Part shown: positions 36,901 to 48,638 of the stretch, piece by piece | Position numbering within the stretch: position 1 is the first letter of the stretch | How the letters are laid out: each line of letters begins with the position of its first letter | Source: Sphingomonas sp. 67-36 | Lineage (GTDB): Bacteria; Pseudomonadota; Alphaproteobacteria; Sphingomonadales; Sphingomonadaceae | Reading direction: 5' to 3' | Assembly (NCBI GenBank): GCA_001897375.1 | Contig: MKSU01000001.1 | Location: 62,001 to 126,000 of the forward strand | DNA length: 64,000 nt | Notes under the pieces: generated by a model | The model's database searches: none | The model's input: the letters and a program-made list of their open reading frames with translations, nothing else | What the model was told of the DNA's origin: nothing | Program-made: the position numbers and the translations under genes

Positions 36901-37884
36901 ATGGAGCAGCCCACCAATCTGCGCGGCCTCGACCTGCGCGCCGAGATCGACCGCCTCCGCAAGGAGCGCAACGCCGTCATCCTCGCGCATTATTACCAGA
37001 AGCCGGAGATTCAGGATCTCGCCGATTTCGTCGGCGACAGCCTCGACCTCAGCCGCAAGGCGCAGGCGACCGACGCCGATGTCATCGCCTTCTGCGGCGT
37101 GCGCTTCATGGCGGAGACGGCGAAGATTCTCTCGCCACAAAAGATCGTGGTGCTGCCCGACATGGACGCCGGGTGCAGCCTGGAGGATAGCTGCCCGCCC
37201 GAGCAGTTCGCGGCCTTCCGCGCGCAGCACCCGGATGCGATCGCGCTGACCTATATCAATTGCTCGGCGGCGGTGAAGGCGCTGTCGGACGTGATCGTCA
37301 CCTCCTCATCGGCCGAGAAGATCCTGTCGCAGATCCCCAAGGAGCAGAAGATCATCTTCGGCCCGGATCGCAATCTCGGCGGCTATCTCGCGCGCAAGAC
37401 GGGGCGGGACCTGATCCTGTGGCCGGGCGTGTGCATCGTCCACGAGGCGTTCAGCGAGACGGAATTGCTCAAGCTCAAGGCCGAGCATCCCGACGCGCCG
37501 ATCGCCGCGCACCCGGAATGTCCGCCGGTGATCCTCGACCATGCCGATTATGTCGGCTCGACCAGCGGCATCCTCGACTACGCCAAGTCCTTCCCCGGCG
37601 ACACGCTGATCGTCGCGACCGAGCCGCACATCATCCACCAGATGGAAAAGGCGCTGCCGGAAAAGACCTTCATCGGCGCGCCGGGCGCGGACGGCAATTG
37701 CAACTGCAATATCTGCCCGTACATGGCGCTCAACACGCTGGAGAAGCTCTACGTCGCGCTGCGCGATCTGGAGCCGCGCATCGAGATGGACGAGGAATTG
37801 CGGCTCGGCGCGAGGAAGAGCCTCGATGCGATGCTGGCGATGGCGAGCGGCACGGTCGGGCTGGGCGATCTGGGGCCGGCGTGA
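36901..37884 (+). CDS. nadA: Quinolinate synthase
   Basis: [4Fe-4S] enzyme (327 aa) condensing iminoaspartate with dihydroxyacetone phosphate to quinolinate in NAD synthesis. The three cluster cysteines are in the conserved contexts [22 protein letters not shown] and [12 protein letters not shown], and the N-terminal [19 protein letters not shown] is diagnostic. The ATG at 36901 begins the family; a longer in-frame opening upstream belongs to no domain. nadB and nadC are not beside it. It is convergent with purQ. Confidence 0.96.
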   Translation: MEQPTNLRGLDLRAEIDRLRKERNAVILAHYYQKPEIQDLADFVGDSLDLSRKAQATDADVIAFCGVRFMAETAKILSPQKIVVLPDMDAGCSLEDSCPPEQFAAFRAQHPDAIALTYINCSAAVKALSDVIVTSSSAEKILSQIPKEQKIIFGPDRNLGGYLARKTGRDLILWPGVCIVHEAFSETELLKLKAEHPDAPIAAHPECPPVILDHADYVGSTSGILDYAKSFPGDTLIVATEPHIIHQMEKALPEKTFIGAPGADGNCNCNICPYMALNTLEKLYVALRDLEPRIEMDEELRLGARKSLDAMLAMASGTVGLGDLGPA

Positions 37885-37896
37885 ACTGCAATCGTC

Positions 37897-37916
37897 ACCC
37901 CGGCGCAAGCCGGGGT
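37897..37916. repeat. Short palindromic repeat between nadA and purQ
   Basis: ACCCCGGC (37897-37904) and GCCGGGGT (37909-37916) flank a GCAA tetraloop: an 8-bp perfect stem. Its form is like REP-type intergenic repeats of sphingomonads; it may terminate nadA or protect mRNA ends. Confidence 0.5.
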
Positions 37917-37949
37917 CGGGTGCAGTAAGCGTTACCCATGCCGCCTGAG

Positions 37950-37969
37950 ATCCTGACTTTCGTCAGGAT
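37950..37969. terminator. Hairpin before purQ 3' end
   Basis: ATCCTGAC (37950-37957) pairs perfectly with GTCAGGAT (37962-37969) across TTTC, between the convergent nadA and purQ stops. No T run, so a weak bidirectional terminator candidate. Confidence 0.45.
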
Positions 37970-37980
37970 GACCCTTCAGG

Positions 37981-38646
37981 TCAGGCCACCAGTTCCAGCA
38001 GCCCCTCGAACAGCCGCCGGCCTTCGTCACCGCCGTGCGCCGGCTCGATCCGGCGCTCGGGATGGGGCATCATGCCCAGCACGTTGCCGGCGTCGTTGAG
38101 TACGCCCGCGATCGACCGCGCGCTGCCGTTGACGTCCTCGGCATAGCGGAAAGCGACGCGGCCCTCGCCCTCCAGCCGGTCGAGCGTGTCGCTGTCGGCG
38201 AAATAATTGCCGTCATGATGCGCCACCGGAATCATGATGCGCTCGCCGGCGGCATAGCGGCTGGTGAAGGCCGATTGGGCATTCTCCACCGTCAACGCCA
38301 CGTCGCGGCAGACGAAGTTCAGCCCGGCGTTGCGCATCAGTGCGCCGGGCAGCAGCCCCGCCTCGGTCAGCACCTGGAAACCGTTGCACACGCCCAGCAC
38401 CGGCATGCCTTTCGCCGCCGCGTCGGACACTGCGCGCATGATCGGTGAACGGGCCGCCATCGCGCCGGAGCGCAAATAGTCGCCATAGGAAAAGCCGCCC
38501 GGCAGCGCGACGAGACCCGTGCCGTCGGGCAGCTCGCTGTCGCGGTGCCACACCATCGCCGGCTTGCGCCCGGTCACCGCCTCCAGCGCCACCGCGATGT
38601 CGCGGTCGCAGTTCGATCCCGGAAAGACGATGACCGCGGTCTTCAC
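37981..38646 (-). CDS. purQ: Phosphoribosylformylglycinamidine synthase subunit PurQ
   Basis: Glutamine amidotransferase subunit (221 aa) that feeds ammonia to PurL in purine synthesis. The class-I catalytic Cys lies in [12 protein letters not shown] and the His/Glu pair in [11 protein letters not shown], with an N-terminal PGSNCDRDI. The GTG start overlaps the purS stop (GTGA), so the subunits are co-translated. A longer in-frame opening upstream crosses purS. purL is not in the window next to it. Confidence 0.96.
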   Translation of the reverse strand: MKTAVIVFPGSNCDRDIAVALEAVTGRKPAMVWHRDSELPDGTGLVALPGGFSYGDYLRSGAMAARSPIMRAVSDAAAKGMPVLGVCNGFQVLTEAGLLPGALMRNAGLNFVCRDVALTVENAQSAFTSRYAAGERIMIPVAHHDGNYFADSDTLDRLEGEGRVAFRYAEDVNGSARSIAGVLNDAGNVLGMMPHPERRIEPAHGGDEGRRLFEGLLELVA

Positions 38647-38885
38647 TTCGCCGGCTCCAGATGCTCGATGCGGTAATTCTCGATCACGGTGTTGGCGAGG
38701 AGCTGACGGCACATTGCGTCGATCGCCGAATCGTCGGTCGAATCGGCGACGTCCAGCTCGATCAGCCGGCCCACCCGCGCGCCGTTGATTCCGGAGAAAC
38801 CGAGGCCGGCGAGCGCGTGCTCGATCGCCTTGCCCTGCGGATCGAGCACGCCGGGCTTGAGCGTCACATGGATGCGGAGCTTCAT
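38643..38885 (-). CDS. purS: Phosphoribosylformylglycinamidine synthase subunit PurS
   Basis: Small 80-aa subunit ([18 protein letters not shown] start) that bridges PurQ and PurL in the three-part FGAM synthase. The conserved core [17 protein letters not shown] and the C-terminal [13 protein letters not shown] are present. The ATG at 38885 is the family start; an upstream in-frame ATG exists but adds residues not seen in the family. Its stop overlaps the purQ GTG. Confidence 0.95.
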   Translation of the reverse strand: MKLRIHVTLKPGVLDPQGKAIEHALAGLGFSGINGARVGRLIELDVADSTDDSAIDAMCRQLLANTVIENYRIEHLEPAK

Positions 38886-38981
38886 AGGCGCGCCTATGCC
38901 GGAGCGCGCGCCGCCCCGCAACCTTAACGCGATTTTTACGCCGTTCTGCGATGGTGCCCGTGCGGGAGCGAGGGTCGAAGT

Positions 38982-39134
38982 ATGATCTCAGGCATCGCAA
39001 CGGCGCTGTTCATTGCTCTTTTCGCATTCGGCGGCGACTATTTTCATTGGGACGATCCGCACGGCCGGGTGAGCATGGCGCTGCTCGCGGCATTCGTGTG
39101 CGGCCTCGTCGTCGGCTATCGCTTCCGCGATTGA
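38982..39134 (+). CDS. 50-aa two-helix membrane protein
   Basis: A small frame: hydrophobic helix [18 protein letters not shown], a polar turn [11 protein letters not shown], second helix [17 protein letters not shown] and a basic end YRFRD. It has a ribosome-like GGAG/GAGGG about 10 bases before the ATG. Its stop overlaps the end of the convergent M20 peptidase gene by 19 bp. The helical-hairpin form is that of small conserved membrane proteins; no function is known. Confidence 0.55.
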   Translation: MISGIATALFIALFAFGGDYFHWDDPHGRVSMALLAAFVCGLVVGYRFRD

Positions 39135-40429
39135 GCGTCGCGCGGCCGTGCGGCGAGGCGGCTGATGAACACGGCGCTGCGCAGCGCCTGGCGCGGCAGG
39201 CTGGCGAGATCGACCCATTCGCCCGGCGCGTGGGAGTTGCCGCCGGACGCGCCCAGCCCGCCCATCGCCACCGTATCCGCCGCGACGAAGCTCGAATCCG
39301 CCGCGCCGCGTTTCGCCGGATCGTATTCCGGCATCTCGGGCAGGCCGAGATCGCGGTTGGCGCGGTTCAGCTCGGCGAGCAGCGCGCGGTTGGCGTCGGT
39401 CGGCGGCATCGTCGGATAGCCTTCGAAGAAAGCGATCGTCGCCTGCGTGCCGGGCAGGTGCTGCGCGACGATCTTCTCCATCCGCCCGCGCACCCGCGCC
39501 TCCTGATCCGGGGTGAGCGCGCGCAGGTCGCCGCGCGCCACCGCGTCGGCGGCGACGATATTGGGCTTGCCGGTGCCGGTCGCAGTGACGCCGGCCGCAT
39601 CCATCGCCGCCGGCGTGCCGCCCGCCATCACCCCGACGTTATAGTTGAGGTTCTTCTCCGGCAGCTCGCGGCGGAAATCGTCGAGGATGCGCGCCAGCTC
39701 GTAGATCGCGCCATAGCCGAGGTCCGCGCCGAACACGCCGCTCGAATGGCCGGTCTTGCCATGCGCGACGATCTCCCACGTCAGCGAACCGCGCCGCGCG
39801 ATCGTGGCGTAATCCACGCCCTTGTCGGTCGCGACATTCTCATATTCCAGCGCGATATCGGCCCATTTCCCGGCTTCGATCAGGTCGCGCCGGGCGGCGT
39901 CCTGCGGCGTGCCGGCGCGCTCCTCGTCGCCGGTCAGCACCACCTTGATGTCGGCGTTCCTCAGCGTTCCCGCCGCCTGCATCGCGCGCAGCGCGGCGAC
40001 GATCACCACCAGTCCGCCCTTGTCATCCCCGACGCCGGGGCCGGTCGCGCGATTGCCCTCGCGCGTGAAGCCGGTGAAGGGGCTGGACGGCTCGAACACC
40101 GTGTCGAGGTGGCCGATCAGCAGGATGCGCTGGCCGCGCCCGTCGCCCTTGTGGGTCGCGACGATATGCCCGGCGCGGCCGGTGGCGCGCATGTCGATCC
40201 ACCGCACGTCGAAGCCGAGCGGCGCCAGCTCGCCGCGCATCATCTCGCCCACCGCCGTCACGCCGGGCAGGTTGAGCGTGCCGGAATTCTGCTTCACCAG
40301 CCGTTCGAGCAGCGCCTCGTCGCGCGCGACCTCCGCATCCACCGTCGTGCGCATCTTCTGCTCGGGCGCGCTGGTTGCGGCGGCGGCGAGCAGCAGCGCG
40401 AGCGTGGCGAACGCGGAACGGACGATCAT
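39116..40429 (-). CDS. M20/M28-type exported metallopeptidase
   Basis: Exported zinc carboxypeptidase of the M20 glutamate-carboxypeptidase type (437 aa). A signal peptide (to about TSA) precedes the metal ligands His in IGHLDTVFE, Asp in GVGDDKGGLVVIV and Glu in LTGDEERAG, with the downstream His seen near DSSFVAADTVAMGGLG. The family removes C-terminal residues from peptides or folates. It is divergent from the TorF-like porin over about 145 bp. Confidence 0.88.
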   Translation of the reverse strand: MIVRSAFATLALLLAAAATSAPEQKMRTTVDAEVARDEALLERLVKQNSGTLNLPGVTAVGEMMRGELAPLGFDVRWIDMRATGRAGHIVATHKGDGRGQRILLIGHLDTVFEPSSPFTGFTREGNRATGPGVGDDKGGLVVIVAALRAMQAAGTLRNADIKVVLTGDEERAGTPQDAARRDLIEAGKWADIALEYENVATDKGVDYATIARRGSLTWEIVAHGKTGHSSGVFGADLGYGAIYELARILDDFRRELPEKNLNYNVGVMAGGTPAAMDAAGVTATGTGKPNIVAADAVARGDLRALTPDQEARVRGRMEKIVAQHLPGTQATIAFFEGYPTMPPTDANRALLAELNRANRDLGLPEMPEYDPAKRGAADSSFVAADTVAMGGLGASGGNSHAPGEWVDLASLPRQALRSAVFISRLAARPRDAQSRKR

Positions 40430-40574
40430 GCGGCGAACCCCCTGAAATCTGGCGACGATCGTGGCGCGCCGCGCGCGTTTTGTCGACCGGCGGATTCGGG
40501 GCGTCGACAGATGATTGACCTAAAGGCGCGTGAAGGCGAGACTCGGGCGGCGGAAACCGCGCCGGGGAGTTGAC

Positions 40575-41312
40575 ATGCGCCACGCCGAAATCATCGCCGC
40601 CGTCCTGCTGGCCGGCACCGCGCTGCCCGCCGCCGCGCAGCTTTCGGTTGGCGGCTCGGTCGATGTCGTTTCCGACGAGCGGCGGCGCGGGATAAGCTGG
40701 AGCGAGGGGAAAGTCGCGCCGTCCGCATCGCTGTCGCTCCAGCTTCCGGCCGGGTTCGATGTCAGCGCGCGCCTCACCGGGCTGCGCGAGAGCGTGCGTT
40801 CGGGCGGGGCGGATGCGGTGGTCGACGCCTCGCTCGGCTATGGCGGCAATCTTGGCCTCGGCTTTCGCGGCGAGGGATATGTCATTGCCCATGCCTTCAC
40901 CGGCGCGCGCGGGCATATGGATTATGTCGAGGGCGGCCTGGGGCTGAGCTACCAGCTCGGCCCGGCGCAGCTCGGCGCTGACGCGCGCTATGCCCCGTCG
41001 CAGAGCGCGATCGGCGGCGACAATCTCTACGTCTCCGCGCGCGCGCAATTCGGCCTGCCGGCGACGCCTTATACCTTCACCGCCAGCGTCGGCCATTCCT
41101 CCGGCTCGGTCGATGATCCCCTGCGCGCGGCGCGGCTGCGCCCGGGGGGCAGCTACAGCGACTGGCTGGTCGGCGTGCGGCGCGTCACAGGGCCGCTGAC
41201 GCTGGGGCTGGATTATTCGGGCACCGATATCGATCGGACGGTGGCCTCGCCCTATGCGGATGCGCGCAACAGCGGGGACAGGCTGACGGCACGGGTCGGC
41301 ATCTCCTTCTGA
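40575..41312 (+). CDS. TorF-family putative porin
   Basis: A 245-aa outer-membrane barrel protein of the TorF group. Signal peptide MRHAEIIAAVLLAGTALPAAAQ, then SVGGSVDVVSDERRRGISWSEG, the family's hallmark start, and alternating strands (LGLGFRGEGYVIAHAF, FTASVGHSSG, LTLGLDYSGTDI) with a terminal Phe. The ATG at 40575 follows GGGGAG. An earlier ATG at 40530 does not give a signal peptide. Substrate unknown. Confidence 0.85.
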   Translation: MRHAEIIAAVLLAGTALPAAAQLSVGGSVDVVSDERRRGISWSEGKVAPSASLSLQLPAGFDVSARLTGLRESVRSGGADAVVDASLGYGGNLGLGFRGEGYVIAHAFTGARGHMDYVEGGLGLSYQLGPAQLGADARYAPSQSAIGGDNLYVSARAQFGLPATPYTFTASVGHSSGSVDDPLRAARLRPGGSYSDWLVGVRRVTGPLTLGLDYSGTDIDRTVASPYADARNSGDRLTARVGISF

Positions 41313-41373
41313 AATCGGGAACCCGTCGCCCATGCGGTCGGTTGAATCGCCTCCCGATGCAAGGAGGCATCCG

Positions 41374-41838
41374 ATGCGTATTCTTCCGTTGCTGGTCGCC
41401 GGGGCGATGCTCGGCGGCGCTGTCCCGGCCGTGGCGCAGGAGACGCCGCCGCAGGACCCGAACGCCCCGCGCGCGCCGCTCCCCTATGACCGCGGCTATG
41501 ACAAGGACAGTCCGCGCACCGAGGCGATCGACGCCGCCGGGCGGCCCGGCGTGGATGCCGCCAATCGCGCGGTGCTCGATCAGTCGAACGCGCAGGCCGC
41601 CGTGCAAGCCGACGTGCAGCAGGCCGACGCGGCGCAATATCAGGCCGATGTGGCGGCTTATCGCCGCGCGATGCGCGTGCACCATCGCCGCATCGCGCGG
41701 CAGGACGCCCGCTATGCCCGGCAGGAGCGCGCCTATGCCGATGCGATGGCGGCCTGGCGGCTACAGGTCGCGGCGTGCAAGCGCGGCAACAATGCCGCGT
41801 GCAACGCGCCGACGCCCGATCCGGCGGATTATCGCTAG
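41374..41838 (+). CDS. Exported Ala/Asp-rich protein of unknown function
   Basis: A 154-aa protein with a clear signal peptide (MRILPLLVAGAMLGGAVPAVAQ) and a strong AAGGAGG ribosome site. The mature part is rich in Ala, Gln and Asp (AAVQADVQQADAAQYQADVA, about 80-99) and ends with an Arg-rich helix-like segment (RRAMRVHHRRIARQDARYARQ) and two cysteines. No family is recognised. Its TAG stop is supplied by the terminus of the downstream repeat element. Confidence 0.75.
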   Translation: MRILPLLVAGAMLGGAVPAVAQETPPQDPNAPRAPLPYDRGYDKDSPRTEAIDAAGRPGVDAANRAVLDQSNAQAAVQADVQQADAAQYQADVAAYRRAMRVHHRRIARQDARYARQERAYADAMAAWRLQVAACKRGNNAACNAPTPDPADYR

Positions 41839-41938
41839 AGCGGTTGTCGATCCGATTGCATCGGATCACCGCTCTATTTTCCTCTGTTTGCCGCGATTTC
41901 CGAGCCGGCAGGTGATTCCTGCCTCGAAATCGCTCTAG
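41835..41938. repeat. MITE-like repeat element, copy A
   Basis: A 104-bp element bounded by perfect 8-bp inverted ends CTAGAGCG / CGCTCTAG. It consists of two internal hairpins joined by an AT-rich linker: the first spans CGATCCGATTGCATCGGATC, the second GGCAGG-TGATT-CCTGCC with GCGATTTC/GAAATCGC flanks. A second copy in opposite orientation lies at 58843-58966. Both copies lie between convergent genes and may also end transcription. Copy A gives the stop codon of the exported 154-aa protein. Confidence 0.85.
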
Positions 41939-41952
41939 AGGCTGAAACGCAA

Positions 41953-41975
41953 ACGGCGCGGCAAAGCCGCGCCGT
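41953..41975 (-). terminator. glnA intrinsic terminator
   Basis: ACGGCGCGGC (41953-41962) pairs perfectly with GCCGCGCCGT (41966-41975) over an AAA loop. On the minus strand the stem is followed by TTTGCGTTTC, 58 bp after the glnA stop. Confidence 0.75.
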
Positions 41976-42032
41976 CGGTCGTCGCCAGGCGCAACGCCGG
42001 CCGACGGCGGCTGCGCCGCCGGCCCGCCGCGC

Positions 42033-43445
42033 TCAGCCGCTGTAGTACATGTCGTACTCAACCGGGCTGGGCGTCATCTCCCAGCGCGCGACCTCTTCCC
42101 ACTTCAGCTCGATGTACGATTCGATCTGCTCCTTGGAGAAGACGTCGCCCTTGAGCAGGAAGTCGTGGTCCGCCGTCAGCGACTCCAGCGCCTCGCGAAG
42201 GCTGCCGCACACGGTCGGCACCTGCGCCAGCTCGGCCGGCGGCAGGTCGTAGAGGTTCTTGTCCATCGCGTCGCCGGGATGGATCTTGTTCTGGATGCCG
42301 TCGAGGCCCGCCATCATCAGCGCGGCATAAGCGAGATAGGGGTTCGCCAGCGCATCCGGGAAGCGCACCTCGACGCGCTTCGCCTTGGCGCCCGCGCCAT
42401 AAGGGATGCGGCACGAGGCCGAGCGGTTGCGGCTCGAATAGGCCAGCAGCACCGGGGCCTCGTAACCCGGCACCAGCCGCTTGTAGCTGTTGGTCGACGG
42501 ATTGGTGAAGGCGTTGATCGCCTTGGCGTGCTTGATGACGCCGCCAATGAAATAGAGGCACATGTCGCTGAGGCCGGCATAGCCGTTGCCGGCGAACAGC
42601 GGCGTCTTGCCTTCCCAGATCGAGAAGTGCGTGTGCATGCCCGAGCCGTTATCCTCCTTGATCGGCTTGGGCATGAACGTCGCCGACTTGCCATAGGCAT
42701 GTGCGACCTGATGCACGACGTACTTGTAGATCTGCATCCGGTCCGCCGTGGTGGTCAGCGTGCCGAAGGTGAGGCCCAGCTCGTGCTGCGCGGCGGCGAC
42801 CTCATGGTGGTGCTTGTCGCACGGCAGGCCCATCTCGAGCATGGTGGAGACCATCTCGCCGCGGATGTCGACCGCGCTGTCGACCGGCGCGACGGGGAAA
42901 TAGCCGCCCTTGGCGCGCGGACGGTGGCCGAGGTTGCCGCCCTCATATTCGCGGCCCGAATTGCCGGGCAGTTCGATATCGTCGATCTTGTAATAGCTCG
43001 ACGAATAGGTGTTCTCGAACCGCACGTCGTCGAACATGAAGAACTCGGCCTCGGGGCCGACATACACGGTGTCGCCGATCCCGGTGGTCTTGAGATAGGC
43101 CTCCGCGCGCTTCGCGGTGGAGCGCGGATCGCGGGCGTACAGCTCGCCGGTCGCAGGCTCCACGATGTCGCAGATCATGATGAGCATCGGCGTGGCCGAA
43201 AACGGATCGACATAGACCGCGTCGAGATCCGGCTTCAGCGTCATGTCGGATTCGTTGATCGCCTTCCACCCGGCGATCGAGGAGCCGTCGAACATCAGGC
43301 CGTCGGTCAGCTCGTCCTCGCCCAGCACGCCGGCGCACATGGTGAGGTGCTGCCATTTGCCCTTGGGATCGGTGAAGCGGAGATCGACCCACTCGATCGC
43401 CTCGTCCTTGATGCGCTTCAGAACGTCGCTGGCCGTCGTCGCCAT
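42033..43445 (-). CDS. glnA: Glutamine synthetase type I
   Basis: The central ammonia-assimilating enzyme (470 aa), making glutamine from glutamate, ammonia and ATP. The GSI landmarks are present: DGSSIAGW near 52-60, [20 protein letters not shown], and the adenylylation-loop [11 protein letters not shown] with the regulatory Tyr (about 397). A GlnE-type adenylyltransferase would act on that Tyr. It follows glnB by 73 bp in the usual alphaproteobacterial glnBA order, so both respond to nitrogen status. Confidence 0.97.
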   Translation of the reverse strand: MATTASDVLKRIKDEAIEWVDLRFTDPKGKWQHLTMCAGVLGEDELTDGLMFDGSSIAGWKAINESDMTLKPDLDAVYVDPFSATPMLIMICDIVEPATGELYARDPRSTAKRAEAYLKTTGIGDTVYVGPEAEFFMFDDVRFENTYSSSYYKIDDIELPGNSGREYEGGNLGHRPRAKGGYFPVAPVDSAVDIRGEMVSTMLEMGLPCDKHHHEVAAAQHELGLTFGTLTTTADRMQIYKYVVHQVAHAYGKSATFMPKPIKEDNGSGMHTHFSIWEGKTPLFAGNGYAGLSDMCLYFIGGVIKHAKAINAFTNPSTNSYKRLVPGYEAPVLLAYSSRNRSASCRIPYGAGAKAKRVEVRFPDALANPYLAYAALMMAGLDGIQNKIHPGDAMDKNLYDLPPAELAQVPTVCGSLREALESLTADHDFLLKGDVFSKEQIESYIELKWEEVARWEMTPSPVEYDMYYSG

Positions 43446-43518
43446 GATGAAAATGCCCTTCGTGTTCGAGATGCCGCGCGCCCGATGGAGCGGCGGGGTT
43501 CACAGATGATGTGGTGGT

Positions 43519-46241
<2,723 letters not shown>

Positions 46242-46377
46242 ACCCCTCTCCCCGCTCCGTTCCTGAAGTCGTCGGCGCGATGGTGACGCAGGATTGAAAG
46301 GAAGGGAAGGGGGGAAGTGCTTCCTTTGCTCGGGCGCTTTGGAAATACCGGTATGGTTCAGCCCGGCTCCCGCCGGC

Positions 46378-47205
46378 TCAGGCGTAAGGCGGACGATCCA
46401 GACCAGCCGGGGAAAGCGTGAAGATCTCGCAGCCGTCCTCGGTGATGCCGATCGAATGTTCGAACTGCGCGGAGAGCGAGCGGTCGCGCGTCACCGCCGT
46501 CCAGCCGTCGTCGAGCAGCTTCACGTCCGGGCGGCCGATATTGATCATCGGCTCGATCGTGAAGATCATGCCGGGCTTCAGCTCCGGCCCGGTGCCGGGG
46601 CGGCCGACATGCACCACTTCCGGCGCGTCGTGGAACAGCCGGCCGAGACCGTGCCCGCAGAAATCGCGCACCACGCCATAGCGATGCGCCTCGGCATGGC
46701 GCTGGATCGCATGCGCCACGTCGCCGAGATGGTTGCCCGGCCTCGCCTGCTCGATGCCGAGCATCAGGCATTCATAGGTGACGTCGACCAGGCGCCGCGC
46801 CTTCAGCGGCACCTCGCCGATCAGGTACATGCGGCTCGAATCGCCGTGCCAGCCGTCGAGGATCGGCGTCACGTCGACATTGACGATATCGCCGGATTTC
46901 AGCGTCTTGTCGCTGGGGATGCCGTGGCAGACGACATGGTTGATCGAGATGCACGAGCTATGCGTATAGCCGCGATAGCCGAGCGTCGCGGGCACGCCGC
47001 CGCGCGCGACGATGAAATCGTGGATCAGCCGGTCGATCTCCGCCGTGGAGACGCCGGGAACCATGTGCGGCACGATCATGTCGAGCGTTTCGGCGGCGAG
47101 GCGGCCGGCCTTGTGCATCCCATCGAACGCATCGCGCCCGTGGAGCTTGATCGCGCCGTCGCGCCCGAGCGGCGCGTCGCTGGTGACGGTAACATATTCG
47201 GTCAT
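46378..47205 (-). CDS. map: Methionine aminopeptidase, type I
   Basis: Removes the initiator Met from new proteins (275 aa). The five metal ligands of the family are visible: Asp in VNVDVT, Asp in GWHGDSSRM, His in CGHGLGRLFHD, Glu in FTIEPMIN and Glu in AQFEHSIGIT. The active-site His is in YRGYTHSSCISINHVVCHGIP. It is divergent from the CinA/MoaB-type gene with 53 bp between starts. Essential function expected. Confidence 0.96.
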   Translation of the reverse strand: MTEYVTVTSDAPLGRDGAIKLHGRDAFDGMHKAGRLAAETLDMIVPHMVPGVSTAEIDRLIHDFIVARGGVPATLGYRGYTHSSCISINHVVCHGIPSDKTLKSGDIVNVDVTPILDGWHGDSSRMYLIGEVPLKARRLVDVTYECLMLGIEQARPGNHLGDVAHAIQRHAEAHRYGVVRDFCGHGLGRLFHDAPEVVHVGRPGTGPELKPGMIFTIEPMINIGRPDVKLLDDGWTAVTRDRSLSAQFEHSIGITEDGCEIFTLSPAGLDRPPYA

Positions 47206-47258
47206 GCCCGCCGATATAGCGTGGCGAAGCGCGATTGGCGAGGTTATGGCGGAGCTTC

Positions 47259-48017
47259 ATGGTTGAGGAACGCATCTGGACCGCCGCGCTCGTCGTCATC
47301 GGCGACGAGATTCTCTCCGGCCGCACGCAGGACAGGAACGTCGCGCAGATCGCGCTGTGGCTCAACGTGCAGGGCATCCGCCTGTCCGAGGTGCGCGTCG
47401 TCGCCGATCGCGAGAAGGCGATCGTCGAGGCGGTCAACGCGCTGCGCGCGCGCAACGACTATCTGTTCACCACCGGCGGCATCGGCCCGACGCATGACGA
47501 TATCACGGTGGACGCGATCGCCGCCGCGCTCGGCGTCGGCGTGGTGCATCATCCGAAGGCGGTGGCGGTGCTGGAGCGTTATTACGCGACGCGCGGCGGC
47601 GCGACCGAGGCGCGGCTGCGCATGGCGCGCGTGCCGGAAGGCGCGGACCTGATCGAGAACCGCATGTCCGGCGCGCCGGGCATCCGCATCGGCAACATCT
47701 TCGTGATGGCCGGCGTGCCGCACATCACCGCCGGGATGCTCGATGCGCTGACCGGCACGCTGGAGGGCGGCCGTCCGGTGGTGAGTGGCACGCTCGGCTG
47801 CTGGGTGGGGGAAAGCGAGGTGGCGGACCTGCTCGGCACGATGGAGCGCAGCCACGCCGGGGTGGCGATCGGCAGCTATCCCTTCTTCCGCGAAGGCCGC
47901 ACCGGCGCCAATTTCGTCATCCGCTCGCCCGACGCGGCGCAGGTCGATCGATGCATCGCCGACCTCGCCGAGGCGCTGGCCGCCGCCGGTCACGCGCCGG
48001 TGCCGGGGGGAATCTAG
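47259..48017 (+). CDS. CinA/MoaB-domain (molybdopterin-binding) protein
   Basis: A 252-aa protein with the MoaB/Mog fold of the CinA N-terminal half: VVIGDEILSGRTQDRN and FTTGGIGPTHDDITVDAIAAALG are typical. The C-terminal nicotinamide-mononucleotide deamidase domain of full CinA is absent. Proteins of this type are often called competence/damage-inducible, but the short version has no proven role in competence. The ATG at 47259 is chosen; an in-frame earlier ATG is possible. Confidence 0.85.
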   Translation: MVEERIWTAALVVIGDEILSGRTQDRNVAQIALWLNVQGIRLSEVRVVADREKAIVEAVNALRARNDYLFTTGGIGPTHDDITVDAIAAALGVGVVHHPKAVAVLERYYATRGGATEARLRMARVPEGADLIENRMSGAPGIRIGNIFVMAGVPHITAGMLDALTGTLEGGRPVVSGTLGCWVGESEVADLLGTMERSHAGVAIGSYPFFREGRTGANFVIRSPDAAQVDRCIADLAEALAAAGHAPVPGGI

Positions 48018-48076
48018 GGCGCCAGATCTGAACCTCCGCTCGCCCGAACGGGAAGGGGATTTCGTTCGATCGGCCC

Positions 48077-48379
48077 TTAGCTCTCCACCACCGTCAGCGC
48101 CTCCAGCCGGAAGCGCGTGCGCAGCGGATCGCGGCTGACTTCCGCGACGGCGATGTCGGCGACGAGATGCCCCGCGACCGGCAGTTCCGCTTCCGCCAAT
48201 CCCTCCAGCCATCGGTCTAGCGCCGCGCTGGTCGCCGCCTCGCCCGAAATCTCGTGGCGCATACCGGAGAAGGTCGCGCTGTGCCATTCGGTCGCGTGAT
48301 GGCGGGTGATCGCAATCCCCGTCTCCGCCGCGCACAGGGCGCGTTCCAGCAGGCGCACGACGCCGGGGCCGCGCATCAT
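48077..48379 (-). CDS. Hypothetical 100-aa protein next to small HTH-like gene
   Basis: A 100-aa soluble protein of unknown family; it begins MMRGPGVVRLLERALCAAE and has alternating beta/alpha-like stretches (ETGIAITRHHATEW, AELPVAGHLVADIAVAEV), faintly recalling small alpha-beta enzymes, though I cannot assign one. It overlaps the 57-aa gene upstream by ATGA, so the two are translated together. The pair is divergent from the S24 repressor and may be controlled by it. Confidence 0.6.
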   Translation of the reverse strand: MMRGPGVVRLLERALCAAETGIAITRHHATEWHSATFSGMRHEISGEAATSAALDRWLEGLAEAELPVAGHLVADIAVAEVSRDPLRTRFRLEALTVVES

Positions 48380-48549
48380 TTCGTCCTCGCGATGAAAGCG
48401 TCGACGCGCGCGGAAAGGCGCGGCCCCGGCACGCGCCCCAGCCTGAGGTCGCCCACCAGCCGCGGGTCCTTCACGGCGCGGCGGCCGAAGGTGCTCGGCG
48501 GCATCCCGGTGCGGCGCAGATAAAGGTCGATTTTGGTCAGCAGCGTCAT
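48376..48549 (-). CDS. 57-aa helix-turn-helix-like protein
   Basis: A small basic protein (MTLLTKIDLYLRRTGMPPST start, then FGRRAVKDPRLVGDLRLGR, and VPGPRLSARVDAFIARTK end). The alternating helix pattern with TGMPPSTFGRRAVKDP resembles a compact Cro-like HTH. The ATG lies 24 bp from the SOS-like repeat in front of the divergent S24 repressor gene, suggesting control by that regulator. It overlaps the next gene by ATGA. Confidence 0.6.
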   Translation of the reverse strand: MTLLTKIDLYLRRTGMPPSTFGRRAVKDPRLVGDLRLGRVPGPRLSARVDAFIARTK

Positions 48550-48572
48550 TCCGACTCGACTCCCGTTGATTC

Positions 48573-48587
48573 GTTCCCTGTTTGTTC
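48573..48587. promoter_or_regulatory. Candidate alphaproteobacterial SOS box
   Basis: GTTC-N7-GTTC at 48573-48587 matches the direct-repeat LexA site of alphaproteobacteria exactly. It lies between the divergent 57-aa gene (ATG at 48549) and the S24 repressor gene (ATG at 48639). A site of this spelling is expected by chance once or twice in a window this size, so position is the main support. Confidence 0.5.
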
Positions 48588-48608
48588 TCGCAAGAAATCC
48601 AACTTGTC

Positions 48609-48622
48609 CAGGAAATTTCCTG
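48609..48622. promoter_or_regulatory. Perfect 14-bp palindrome, candidate repressor operator
   Basis: CAGGAAATTTCCTG at 48609-48622 is a perfect palindrome 16 bp before the ATG of the S24 repressor, the place expected for an autoregulatory operator of a LexA/CI-like protein. Confidence 0.55.
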
Positions 48623-48638
48623 CGCCTATGCTGCTGCC

